Origin: Odiellus spinosus
Lineage: Eukaryota; Arthropoda; Arachnida; Opiliones; Phalangiidae
Direction of reading: 5' to 3'
DNA: 64,000 nucleotides
NCBI GenBank assembly: GCA_963920705.1
Contig: OY987240.1
Location: 6,536,766 to 6,600,765 of the forward strand
The stretch's first letter is position 1. The number at the start of each line of letters is the position of its first letter. This document shows, one piece after another, positions 11,432-22,900 of this stretch. The notes beneath the pieces were generated by a model that did no database searches, was not told where the DNA came from, and saw nothing but the letters and a program-made list of their open reading frames with translations. The position numbers and the translations under genes were made by a program.

Positions 11432-11504
11432 TGTATCTACCAGGGCTCGAACCTTGAACCTTCCGAATGTTAGTCGGACGTGATATGTACTACACCATAG
11501 ATAC
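11432..11504 (-). tRNA. tRNA-Val(AAC)-like
   Basis: Loop CTAACAT; mismatched anticodon stem and altered D arm (GTACATATCACG). Confidence 0.45.
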
Positions 11505-11582
11505 TTCAGGAACAATAACTTCTGTACCTTTTATAAAAGCAAAAATGACATAAAATACTTATAATCAAAGAAAGTTTAACAT

Positions 11583-11654
11583 TGTACCTACCAGGGCTCG
11601 AACCTGAGACCTTCCATTGTTAGGCGGACGTGATAACCACTACACCACAGATAC
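11583..11654 (-). tRNA. tRNA-Val(AAC)-like, last before the insertion
   Basis: 72 nt with one base missing in the anticodon arm. The 35.7-kb element begins 16 bp beyond it, in the spacer. Confidence 0.5.
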
Positions 11655-11664
11655 TTCACAATAA

Positions 11665-11670
11665 GGACTA
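11665..11670. other. probable target-site duplication (left)
   Basis: GGACTA here against AGACTA at 47356-47361; five of six bases agree. The exact end of the element is ambiguous by 1-3 bases. Confidence 0.4.
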
Positions 11671-11672
11671 CA

Positions 11673-11929
11673 GTAGTATTATCCCCCACTTCGAGCTAAC
11701 TCCCGCATTCCTCACCAGTGGCGCTGCGATCGCTTTTCGCTGAATCATAGCTTTGACCAGGCATGAGCGGAAAAAATAGCTAGAAAGGTCTCTAACGGTT
11801 ATCCATCACAGTTTGACAGGTAAATAGATCAACAGGTAAACCAATCAACAACAAAGGGAGAATAAAGTCTCTTCAAAGGGAGACTGAAACGTTTTTAAGC
11901 ACAAATTTCATTTTATTTAATAACCAGAT
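11673..11929 (+). repeat. left terminal inverted repeat of the Polinton-like element
   Basis: Matches the reverse complement of 47099-47355 almost base for base. Homology stops at ...AATAACCAGAT; the right arm continues with ACATTATCATCAGGG, and that continuation is found on this side only at 32184. Confidence 0.9.
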
Positions 11930-11930
11930 T

Positions 11931-12722
11931 ATACAAAAACGTTGTTTTGCTTCGCACTTCAAAAAAGTGCATTTATAGGTAAGAATTTCAAACCCGTGAA
12001 GGGACAGAAATTAATTATCGTTGAGGGAACTATGAAAGTCACAGTCTAAGAAATCAGAAAGCCATAGTTAAAATAAATAAAATAAATACAAATTTACAAA
12101 AAAAATTACATATAAATTCGGCCTATCGAAACTTTAAGTTATGTAGATGTCATTCTATTGTACAATTCACCTTTGGAAATTCTAACTTTTTTCTAGAGTT
12201 GAAAAACTCCCATGCGCGGAACGGTACAATAGCAAAATACCAAACAGTTGCAGCTCGTGTAGTTCTTGTGTGAAGAATTATAATATCTTAGCGAATGTTG
12301 CCTTTTGGATGTGGACTCAAGATTAAACATATTTTACCACGGGGTTTAAACCACTGTCAAAGTTTAGATGACAATTACTTTTCCCTTCTCCTAGACTCAC
12401 ATGGCGGTGGATTTAATTTTCAGTTTGTAAAAGCAAACACTGACATCTTTATATTGTTCCCATTCTTTAGCTCTATTTTCTTTAGTGGAAAATATAGAAT
12501 AGAATGACTTCTGCATAAGTCTCGATAGGCCGAATTTATATGTAATTTTTTTTGTAAATTTGTATTTATTTTATTTATTTTAACTATGGCTTTCTGATTT
12601 CTTAGACTGTGACTTTCATAGTTCCCTCAACGATAATTAATTTCTGTCCCTTCACGGGTTTGAAATTCTTACCTATAAATGCACTTTTTTGAAGTGCGAA
12701 GCAAAACAACGTTTTTGTATAA
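11931..12722. mobile_element. foldback/MITE-like element with ~195-bp inverted repeats
   Basis: 11933-12130 (begins CAAAAACGTTGTTTTGCTTC) is repeated in inverse at 12520-12718 (ends AAGCAAAACAACGTTTTTG) with near identity. The ~390-bp loop contains a 70-codon open frame that resembles nothing known. TATA on both sides is a possible target duplication. It sits exactly where the left Polinton arm breaks off, so it may be part of the boundary of the 20-kb insertion rather than an independent insertion. Confidence 0.75.
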
Positions 12723-14850
12723 TTTGTGTTTGCTTTTGGAAAAATTACACAGTTGTAAGACCAATGAACCCGTTTTATTTAGTAGTACGTACTTAAAATA
12801 ATAAATTTACAAGTTGAAATTTAAATGAATTAATAAATATAAATATTTTTATTTTGTACAAACTTTATTATTATTTAATGTTAATCTAAACTATGAGCTC
12901 GGAATTGGATAACGAATAACTTAGGATATCGATTGACAACTAGGATTTTTGCAGATATATAAATCTTGGATAAATTGATTGTTAATTTAAAACCACAAAT
13001 TATATTAAAAAGCATATTACATCGATATGAATTATCAAAACATAAAATTTTTAACATAAAATGATTCCACATTTATTCAAACAGATGATGTAAAAATAAA
13101 AATATCACGCTTTTCAAAATCTATGATGAATGAAATTGAATAATTATATTTCAGCCTACATTGGAAAGAACCAACTTAATCACTACATTCTAGCTTCGAG
13201 ATATCAATTTGGGTTAAAATCCGTGAAGAAACTTGAGTTTACAATTTTCTTTTCCGAATGAAAAACTCGAGTATAACGTATCAATTTCGTATAGCAATGA
13301 GTACGAATAAAACGTTTGACTATCAGATACGTTAACTCAAATAAGAAATGAATATCTTTCGTGAACAGCTAATATCCGATTGACATTCATTTAACCTTAT
13401 ACGAATTCCGAGCTCTGCCTATAACTGTGGTTTAAGATAAAATATCCTATGGTGCGTCATGTTTTTTTGAATGGTGATCGCAGCACGTTATCCTATCTTT
13501 TTTTAAGTAAATTCAAGGACTTCTATTAATTAAATCAAATATATTCCTTAGATCCACCGCATCGCGAAAAAAATTGTACATCATTGCTCTCAGCACAATT
13601 GTTCTAGTTTTTAAACTTCAAACAATTTCATTTCACACTGTTTAATTCAGAAGTGTCTTCGATCTAGTTGAATATTGTGAGCTACGTATAAATAAACATC
13701 GCCTGCGCCGTGGTTTTAATTTTGTTGGTATACACAGTATAATTTTTACTTTCCACTTGGATTTAAAATTTAACCATTCAGATAATTTGCTAGTTTATTC
13801 CACGGGAAAACTCCAACTTTATTGTATAATATTTTCACTATCGTTTTCATGTTCATTGAATATTTGTGGAATTAAATGTGAGCTTAAATATAATTCCGTA
13901 ATAATTTTTCGTTATTAGTTTTTGTTAATTTGAAAATATGCCCTCGAGCCGCATCGAGCAAAGAGAGTTCGCCACTACTCTCAGCATAATTAATTCTTAA
14001 ACTTATATCTTTTCACAGAGTTTAATTTAGAAGTGCCTTAGATATATTTGAATGTTTCTGTTCGTATATACCGTATAATCTTTACTTTCCACTTGGCTGG
14101 AAAATGAATCGATTCAGTCTATTAGGCACTCAATTCCATAGTAAACGTCAAACTTTACTGTATAATATATTCACTTTCGCCTTCTTGTTCGTTGAATATT
14201 TCTGGAATAAAAACTGCGCTGACCTTTCTACAGTAAATGCTAGAAAGTTTTTCAATGTTGGTATTCCAATGTATCACGTGACGATATCATGGAGTATTAA
14301 GTTTTGAGAGTAAAGATCAGTCTGCTTCTATGCGATTCTTCTATTAGTCTATTTGTTTGTAATTACCGAATTAAGCGGAAATAAAAATGATTTAATCTTT
14401 ACACAAACTAACCACAGTTATAGGTATTAAGCCTTAAAGACTAGGGGATAAGTATAAACAATAAAATTGTTAATTTCAACGTGTATGAAAATTGTTAAAG
14501 ATTTAAAGGTTTTTGAAACATTTATTTATGTCTTAACTATTCCCCCATCCCCTATTTCCCCAAAGGCATTGGTGCGTAGGAACGATTTCGATTTGGGGCC
14601 AAGCATACATAGCAAATATTAACTGATTTGGTACCCTTCAAAGATTTTAGGGGAGTACATTGTTGACCTGAACGCCACTGCAAAGGCGGGCACCAGTCTT
14701 AAAATGTTGACATGACCAGTCTGCATCTCGTTTGGTTGTAAACCATCGTATCCTAATTTCTTCCGAATTTCATATATTTTACCCTCCTTTCGACAACGCA
14801 TTACCCACCCCCACTATATTCACGCCTTCATGATCTATTGTTCGTCAACT
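12723..14850. other. AT-rich non-coding DNA with an old direct duplication
   Basis: No gene seen. 13560-13920 and 13960-14215 are diverged direct copies: both contain ...CTTTACTTTCCACTTGG..., ...CTTTA.TGTATAATAT.TTCAC... and a GTTGAATATTT.TGGAAT ending. Short open frames at 12881-13072, 14104-14307 and 14619-14801 look like chance. Confidence 0.6.
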
Positions 14851-14854
14851 CTGG

Positions 14855-15290
14855 ATCTACCTCATATTGAGTTGGTCTCAACGCCCATGATATCTAGATG
14901 TCTTTTCGAGTTTGGTCAGCACCGATCTATCTAAATGTCAGCCCCCTGGTTATCTAGGTGTCATATTGAGTTGGTCTTAACGCCCATGATATCTAGATGT
15001 CTTTTCGAGTTTCGTCAGCACCGATCTATCTAGATGTCAGCCCCCTGGTTATCTAGGTGTCATATTGAGTTGGTCGCAACGCCCATGATATCTATATGTC
15101 TTTTCGAGTTTGGTCAGCACCGATCTATCTAGATGTCAGCCCCCTGGTTTTCTAGGTGTCATATTGAGTTGGTTCCAACCGCCATGATATCTAGATGTCT
15201 TTTCGAGTTTGGTCAGCACCGATCTATCTAGATGTCAGCCCCCTGGATATCTAGGTGTCATATTGTTTTTGTCTGAGAGCCCATGTTATC
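14855..15290. repeat. 99-bp minisatellite (about 4 copies)
   Basis: The CGCCCATGATATCTAGATGT block recurs at 14882, 14981, 15080 and ~15179, a constant 99-bp step. Each unit holds two related half-units built around ATCTAGRTGTC. Confidence 0.9.
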
Positions 15291-16235
15291 TATGTGTCAC
15301 GTTGAGTTTGTCTGATCACCCACGCTATCGAAGTGTCATATTGATTTTGATCTTTCTGTCAATTCTTAACGACATGTTGGATTTCACCTCAACGATAAAA
15401 TCATCTAGTTATGTTGAGTTGCTTCTTAATTTTAATATGATCTAGTCGTCATGCAAGTCGAGTTTCCTCTCAACGTGTAAATCATCTATAGGTGTCATGT
15501 CGAGTTTGATCTCGCTTCTAAAGGGTTCTTGGTGTCATGTTTTGAGTTTGTCAATATCATCTAGTCGACCTGCTGAGGATCATCTCAACGAAAATATCAT
15601 CCATAGAGCTTAAGTTAAGTTTTATCTTAACGTAAATATGATCTAGGTGTCATGCTAGCTTTCCTCTCAATATCTATGAAATATAAGAGTCATGTTGACT
15701 TTCCTGTCAACATCAATGACATATTAGTGTCATGTTCAGTTTCCTGTCAACATCTATGAAATATTAGTGTCATGTTGAGTTTCCTCTCAACCTCAATACC
15801 ATCTAGGTGACATGTTGAGTTTCCTGTCAACGTCAATAACGTCTAGGTGTTATATTTACTTTATTCTCAACCGTGTTGATTTTCCTCTATCACCAGTATC
15901 ATATAGTTGACATGCTGACTTACGTTTCAACTTCAATATCATCTAGGTGTCTTGTGTTTGGTCTCAACGTCAAAGTAGACTCGCTTTCGTGTTGAGTTTG
16001 TTTTCAACGGAAATTATATCTCCGAGTAACAACTGATATTTCTGTGATGTTTAGTTTCATATCGCCGCCTCTGGGATCTCAGTATCCTGATGAGTTTCAT
16101 TTCATCATCCAATCATCTCAGTTGTCGTGTTTATTTGGATCTTGACACCAATGAACTTCCGTAGTCATGTTAGTTTCGTCTCAACGTCAATGTAATGTCC
16201 ATGTTAAATTTAGTCTGGACATAAGACAGTAACTT
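15290..16235. repeat. degenerate ~45-60 bp minisatellite downstream of the Helitron gene
   Basis: Diverged repeats of a GTCATGTTGAGTTTCCTCTC-like unit followed by AACRTCAATATCATCTAG, continuing the 99-bp block. Tandem repeats near the 3' side of Helitron/Helentron elements are known, so this may belong to the Helitron. Confidence 0.7.
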
Positions 16236-16289
16236 CTATTCAACATTAATCAATTTTGGGATCGTACCAGATTTTCAATGAAGTTATCT

Positions 16290-16943
16290 TTAAATTTTTT
16301 CAAGTAAGAGGAGATATACATCTGTTAGATTTTTTATGAAATTTCTTCTGGATTCTAGTTTTTTATCATCGCAAACCATCCAATTATTTCTGCCACTCTT
16401 TTTTTCGATCATTGTATAGTAGTGGCCGGATGTCGTGGATTCCCCAACATGGATAACGGCAGCCTTTGTTTTAAATGTCATTTCTCCTATTCGTACTCTT
16501 TGGGTGGTGAAACCTCTTATCGGATACCTTAGTTTGACCAGGCTCCCCGGTTGGTTTGGTACCGTGGACGGCAGGTATTCGAACCTGGCAAAATTAAGCA
16601 GGAGATACTTATTCGCCGAGTGCAAAACGCTTCTAGATTCCATTGGATAATGTTGGCAATGAACGCAACGAGACTCAAAAGTCATCCATTTATCAAACAG
16701 ATCGCGGAATTCAACTCCATGAATTTTAGAGACCTGGTCGGTTGGTATGTTAACCAAATAAGAGGTATTCTGTACCTGTATTGAAGTCGTCTGTCTTTCA
16801 GGATGACGCAATGCGCATTTTGGACATCTTCTTTGTTCTTCAATCTCGTGAGCAAGACAGTTTTCAAAACCGACGCTTTCGGCAATAAGCCGATTTAACA
16901 AATCATTGGTAAATTCTGCAGCGTCTTGTTGTAGTTGTCCGTT
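16290..16943 (-). CDS. C-terminal part of the USP-type protease domain, after an in-frame TGA
   Basis: It contains the Q-box-like QQDAAEF just after the TGA, two zinc-ribbon pairs (CPKC, CVHC) and the His box GESTTSGHYYTM, ending DVYLLLLEKI. The catalytic Cys lies upstream of the TGA (17106-17145), so termination at TGA would separate Cys from His and inactivate the protease. The frame is unchanged across the stop, so one substitution explains it. A peptidase fused to a Helitron replicase is known (OTU type in Helentrons); a USP-type one is less familiar to me. Confidence 0.75.
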   Translation of the reverse strand, partial: NGQLQQDAAEFTNDLLNRLIAESVGFENCLAHEIEEQRRCPKCALRHPERQTTSIQVQNTSYLVNIPTDQVSKIHGVEFRDLFDKWMTFESRCVHCQHYPMESRSVLHSANKYLLLNFARFEYLPSTVPNQPGSLVKLRYPIRGFTTQRVRIGEMTFKTKAAVIHVGESTTSGHYYTMIEKKSGRNNWMVCDDKKLESRRNFIKNLTDVYLLLLEKI

Positions 16944-19900
16944 TCAAAATCTTTCGTTTAGACATAGTCTTATACTTTGCGTGGATTCGACCAGATTAGA
17001 ATTCGGGTTTAGCATTTCAATTAATAAATTTTTCACAGCTATAGTAGCCTGACCAGCATTTATAACCTTATTTTGGACATATTGTCCAAACTCAGGCATA
17101 CACAAGAGGGCCTGTAAGGATGAGTTTGCGTAACAGGTGTTTCCTTCGTTCGCGAAACCTTTAATCGCGATACTCTCACCCGTATTAGAGATCCAATTTC
17201 TGTGATTCGCGTTACTTTCGTCTGGCGCATACGCGTGAGATACGCTAACCTTCTTTGTCATTTTGGACTTGGTTGGTTTCTTCGCAATCACTTTAAATTG
17301 AGGAAGGTCGTTCCTGTACTTCGCCCTGAGCCTATTGTACTCTCGAATAGCTTTCGGAGCAGCGTTAATTTTATTTGGCTCGAAACGCAAAAGATGAATA
17401 CCTTCTAGAGTCGTAACTCTAGACAATGCGACGTAAGCCATTCCACTTTGGAAACAAGATGGTCCCAAATCTATTATGGCGCATTTCAAGCTCATTCCCT
17501 GGCTTTTGTGAATCGTAATGGCATAAGCTAGCGCAACGGGAAATTGACATCGTTTGACGTAAACGTTTTTCATGAGTTCAAATTTGGCTTTAACTCTTTC
17601 TATCGCGTATGTTTCGGAGTCTATATTATCAAATAAAACCAACAATGCCGTCACTTTGCCCAAAGCGTCTTTTTGGATTTTTTTCAAAGTTCCCATGGCA
17701 CCATTCACCAGTCCATCCTCTAAGGATATGTTTCTTCGAAGCATGACTCGGGCTCCGACGCAGAGCCTCAATTTTGCTTCTAAACCAGCGGTATCGGACG
17801 CCTTTTTTTCCAGTTTTTTAAGCAAAGCTCTCGCTGTTTTATTAAGCCCTTTACCTCCGTCAGATATTTCGTCTTCACACAAGAACTCTATGATCGAACT
17901 GTCGCACTTTTGCAACATTATAGAGTTCATTTGCTTGCACAAATCGTTAGTAGGAAATAAGCAAACAGGGCTTTTCTCTTCTTTCATCAGTTTTGAGAAG
18001 TACTCGGCAACGAATTCGGCGTTATCCGAATTTTCAATCATTCTAGATCGTAATAACTTCTCATCAGCTTCAGTAATTTCACCGATTCTAACTCGAGAAA
18101 GCAAATCGGCAAAGATCGTATCATCTTTTTGTCGTTTGTTAATAGTCAATTCGTCATATTCGAAATAGTTTAGCCACAGATTTTCACCTCCTACGGCTCC
18201 AATTTTAAGGCTGGCTTCCATGTGACTGAGTTTGCAAAATGGAGGATCACCCTTTACTGGCTGCAATTGCAAAAGATCACCAAAGGCCAATATTGAAATT
18301 CCCCCGAACAACTCCTCGTCATTACCCGTGATTTCGGCAAGTCTCAAATGAGTGTAGGCTAAAAGCAGAGAACTGACCATGGATACCTCGTCAATCACGA
18401 GTAATTTTAAGTTACCCAAATTTTTTTTCAACATGAGTAAATTCTCCTGACCCAGTTTTTGGTATTTCGCCGTTTTTCCGTGCTCAATGGGCATCGTCAG
18501 TAGTTTGTGCAAAGTAAGTCCGCCAATATTATAAGCGGCTAATCCAGTTGGTGCTACCATGGCCACGCTACGAGGGAATCGAGCTACCATCATCTTTTTA
18601 ATGGTGTGTATCAGGAAACTCTTTCCCGTGCCACCAAACCCGCTAACAAACATGCAAAGGGGTTTTTTCGGAACACCTTGCTCTGCGAAATAGTTTTCAA
18701 CTTTTTTGAATATTTTCTCTTGATCGGGATACAAGAGAGCGACTTGTTGCTCAAGCGATTCGCTCTCTGTCTCAATATTTTTTTTACCTAAAGCTGCGTC
18801 AATTTCAGCTCTACCCAACTCAGTTTCATCCATTTCTAAACCTTGAAAAGCGTTATGAAGATCGTCAATCGTTTGGCCGTTATTTGAAATCGCCCTTTTA
18901 GAAGTTTGAGCATCTTTAGCAACTTGGTTCTTTCGAACCTTTTCAAGTTTTTTCTGGACCTCGCTTATTGCCTTCAGATTTTCGTGATAAGCCTTCATTC
19001 CTTCCAAATTAGGTAAGTGACTATCAAACGCTTCAGTATATGTAGAATGAGTTCCCAAAATAGAACTTTCGTCTCGCCAAGGTAGAAAAAGCATGAGCAA
19101 TGCGCGAGAGTAATTTTCTCTCTCCTCGTCGCTTTTTTCCGGATTATGATTCGGAAACTGAATTAGGAACGGCTTAGTTTTTTTTTTTAGCATACCCTTC
19201 CCATTTTTCAAAATCATACTGTTTTCTGGTATGTCGTCTTTGAGTGGCTTTCGCTCATAGAACTTGGCAAATTCGTACAAAGATTCATTATTCAATACAT
19301 CCGGTCTATTCGGATATATGTCATCGACCATTTGGATAGCAAAAATCTCGTCGCTTTCAGGGTCCGCATCCCGTAAAGCTTTCAAATCTTTGAATGGTTT
19401 CAACAAGCGTTTTCGGTTTTCTTTCTTGTACGTGTTAACGTAAAGCATCGATTCGGATTTTCCATACAAATGGTGACCCAGAATACGGTCCACGATTTCG
19501 TACGCACCGCACTCTCTATGCGTCAATCTTTTGAGGCCAAATGCCCACAAGCGACTGTGCAGGTCTTTACCCGCCAATTCGTTCCAAAGATCGTCATCAT
19601 TTGACTTCTCCTTTTTGGAAACGTAACCGGTAACGTAGGTAGCGAGCGCGTTATCTTTGTCAGCGATGAATTGAATGTCCATATTGGCTTGCATAGACAA
19701 AAGTAAAGCTGGATTGTAGTCGTTTATGAATATTTCATTTTCCTTTCTTGGAAGTTCATACAGACGACCGGTTTTACCAGCCACGTGTTGTTTAATTGTG
19801 GCCTGAACATCGTGTAATCTAGCATGCATCGTGACGACTCTGGGGAATTTAAAGCGGCATTTTGTCGCTGACTTTTTACCCCATTTTCCCTTTCTTTGAC

Positions 19901-22900
19901 AGGACGGGTTGCATTTGTGTCTCTGATATTTGTCCACGTATTCGAACAAAGTAGGACTGGCAATCTTATCGGGGAGCGAGCAAGTAGCGAATTTAGCTAC
20001 GAAAGCCAATATATCTTCCTTCTTCGCAACACCAATTTGGGGGGCGTCTTTAATCCACAACACCATGTGAACGTGCGGGGCGCCTCTCGCCTGGTACTCA
20101 ACGCGCCAGAAATAGTGGTCGACAGGACCAAGAATGGGATTATCTTTGGTTAGAATAAGGTTTCTTAAAACCGAGCGAAATCTATTGTGGTAATGTAGGC
20201 TGACTGCCGTGGGGTCGTTGCTACACAATTCACTCACGGTCCGGCTCGAATTTTGATATTGTTTCAAGTGATCATGCAAAGAGACCCAATCGTATTCCGC
20301 GCAGGACAAGGTCACGAACCAATGCGGCGTACCAAATTCCCGACGCATGGTATTTAAATCAAGAGTACGTTGAAACCAATACTCTTGCGTGCCTCGCATA
20401 CTTCGCATGAAGGAGGACAACGCCGTTTCGAGTTCCGTATTTTTAGAGTCGACTTTCTCAATCAGAGAATTTACTGTCATTCGTTTGGAATTTGACATTC
20501 TCATCATGTAATTAATGGCGCTTGTCATGGATTTGACTTCACTCTCGTAAAAGGTGTGAAACAAATACTGTTCGTTCAAAGAGAACCTCCTGTTTTTGTT
20601 TCTGATTCGTGACACTCTAAAGTCGGCGTCCCTCAAATAACCGAAAGGCCGTTCAGCGTAACGGCCAAACTTTGCAGTCGGAAATAAATCGGGAAAGCAA
20701 AGGTAATCAAGATTTTTTTCGAAAAGGCTCAAAGGTTCGCCCTCGACTCGTTTCATTTGAAAGGTTTCGAGAACATCTTTCGGATTCTTCCCGTTTATTG
20801 GGTGAATCGAATAATGGTCGAAAATTTCTTTTTCTTGGGTTTTTGTCAGTTTTTTCAACAACGCTTCAGGTTGAGTAGAAATCCGTAATTTCTCGTTTTC
20901 AACGGTTCCGCAAATGTAATCATCGTCACATTTCTCGATCTCGAGATTGTAATACAAAGAATTGATCTCTTTTAGTTTAATCAAGGCATCGCGTACTTGG
21001 TTCAAACGAACCAACGACTGCCATACCAACTTGTTTTGTGTCGGTAAGCCATTCACTAGAATGTGTAACTCGTGATTTTTGGGCAAATCTTTCGGAATCA
21101 TGTCCGTATTACTCTGCAAGGGAAGTGGTAAGTATAAGATTTTTCCTTTAACCGCTCTGGTGAGACCGGTATGATTACAAGTTTTTAACTGCGTTCCTAA
21201 TCGAACGACCGTTTGAAAAGCTTTCCCTTTTTGAATCAGCATTTTTTCAAAAATGTTTAAATCGGAAATTTCTTTGGGTACCGGATCAACTTCAAGTCCA
21301 TTCAAGAAACATATTGCTGGTACCCTCTCAGCTAGCAGCGTTTTGAAGCAACAGTCACATAAGTTAATTTTAGAGTTATAATCGAAATCAGGACAATCTG
21401 GGCGTTGCAATTGCCACGCCGTTCGTAAAGTGTTTAGCGCCTGGTTGCTGTCTAATTCACACTTAGAAGCCAATTTTTCTAGAGATTTTAAGTTTTTTAA
21501 TTGATATAGTCTCTCGCAACAGTCACAAGGGGTGTCATGGAATTCGTTAATTTCTCTGAAACAATGAGTGAACTGTTTGTGGTATGTTTTTCTCAGTTCT
21601 TCTTCATTAAGAATGGGTCGAATCGCAGTTTCTATACCGCCCTCTTCGTTTACTCGAATGTCTTTTAGCTTTTTATTTCTCTTGTCAACCAGCAGGCATA
21701 CTAGACTATCCATAGTGGCTTTCAACTCTTTCATATCAGCCCTTTCAATGACGTCTGTAAGGGATTTAAGTCCTAGAGCGAGTGCTCTTAATACGTAAAC
21801 CCTTTTGACAAATGTTCTTAAGGCTGTGAAGTGGGGGGCCAATTCCCTGAGAAGTCTTAACATACTGAGACACTCCTTGTTCTCTAAACAAGCGAGGCTG
21901 TGTCCTCGAGTTATAGGATAACGCCACGGCACATCCATTTTAAAATGAGGGTTTTCCTTTAGGTGCTCTTTAAAGGCATTTACGGGCCAATTCAAGTTCC
22001 GTAACGCACATTCATCAATGTTTGAGTAAAATTTCATCAATGTACTCTCTTTGCACGTCGCGAAAGTCAGAATAATGTCAACTAATCTTTGGAGGGAATT
22101 CTCCCGAATATTACAATAAGATCCACATTCCCAATATACGCCTGGATTTTTAACCATTTCCTGGCTAGGTTCGATTTCCTCGTGATCGATATCATTTTCG
22201 GGCAAAGTGAATACCTCTTCATTTTGTTGTTCGTCTGGTGGTAGAACTTTAAACGCATTTGAAATGACACCATCGTCCATTACTTCCAGAGCTTTCTCGT
22301 TTTTGATTAATGGATTGTAGGCAATATCCCAAAAGAACGGTTCGCAATTGGAGCAATGAATTCTTTTGCCTCCAATACCTTCTAACAACTTATCGGGGTC
22401 TAACGGCCCGTCGGGAATTTTTTTCAAAATACTTTGACATCGTTTACCAAATTCGGATGATTGAGCTTTTAGTTTGGCATATAAACTCGTTTGCATTTTC
22501 AAGGCCTGGCCAGCCAAAAGCCAAGAATCGAACTGCGTTTGCACAGTCTTTGGGGCTAGTCTCTCGGTACCATTAACTAACTTTCCCAAAGAATACTCAA
22601 CCAATTTCTTTGCAAGAAAGTCTTGCCTAGATTTTTTAGCACAGAGTCGTGAGTGACTCGCTTTAGGCATTACTTTTTGGATTTTTCTGTATTTTTGGTA
22701 GTAACGAATTAACTTTGCAGATTTGATAGAAGCGGCTTTGCTCGTGTAATATTTAGCTCTTGAAATGCTATCTCTAACGCTAATTAATTGTCGATTCTTT
22801 TCGACATACTTCGCTTGATTTTTTATGTATTTTTGAGGATTGGATTTTCGATATGCGGATAATCTGTCTTTTTCCTTTTGCGAATGGCGAAGAGCATACC

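Larger units (their letters stand above)
8199..11654 (-). repeat. tRNA-Val tandem array, left part
   Basis: Units of ~130-150 bp, each one tRNA-Val-like gene on the minus strand plus a spacer. Read 5'-3' on the minus strand the usual gene starts GTATCTATGGTGTAGTGG and ends TAGATACA, 73 nt, with a 7-bp acceptor stem (GTATCTA/TAGATAC). A box and B box (GGTTCGAGCC) are present in most. The spacer supplies T-runs 25-40 nt downstream (TATTTTATG, CATTTTTGC) as likely Pol III stops, and a TATAAAAGG-like string upstream. Anticodons are AAC, CAC or TAC, all valine. The first unit (8199-8230) is only the 5' half, so the array begins with a break. The array continues at 47423 on the other side of a 35.7-kb insertion. 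Confidence 0.85.

Noticed and set aside
12295-12507. 70-codon frame in the loop of the foldback element
   Set aside because: No transposase motif; length is within chance for the loop.
16944-16946. Selenocysteine or altered genetic code at the TGA
   Set aside because: No SECIS-like hairpin noticed, the position is not a catalytic Cys, and other genes in the window use TGA as a stop.
17572-18168. 198-codon plus-strand frame opposite the helicase
   Set aside because: Antisense shadow of the Helitron helicase reading frame; no domain of its own.
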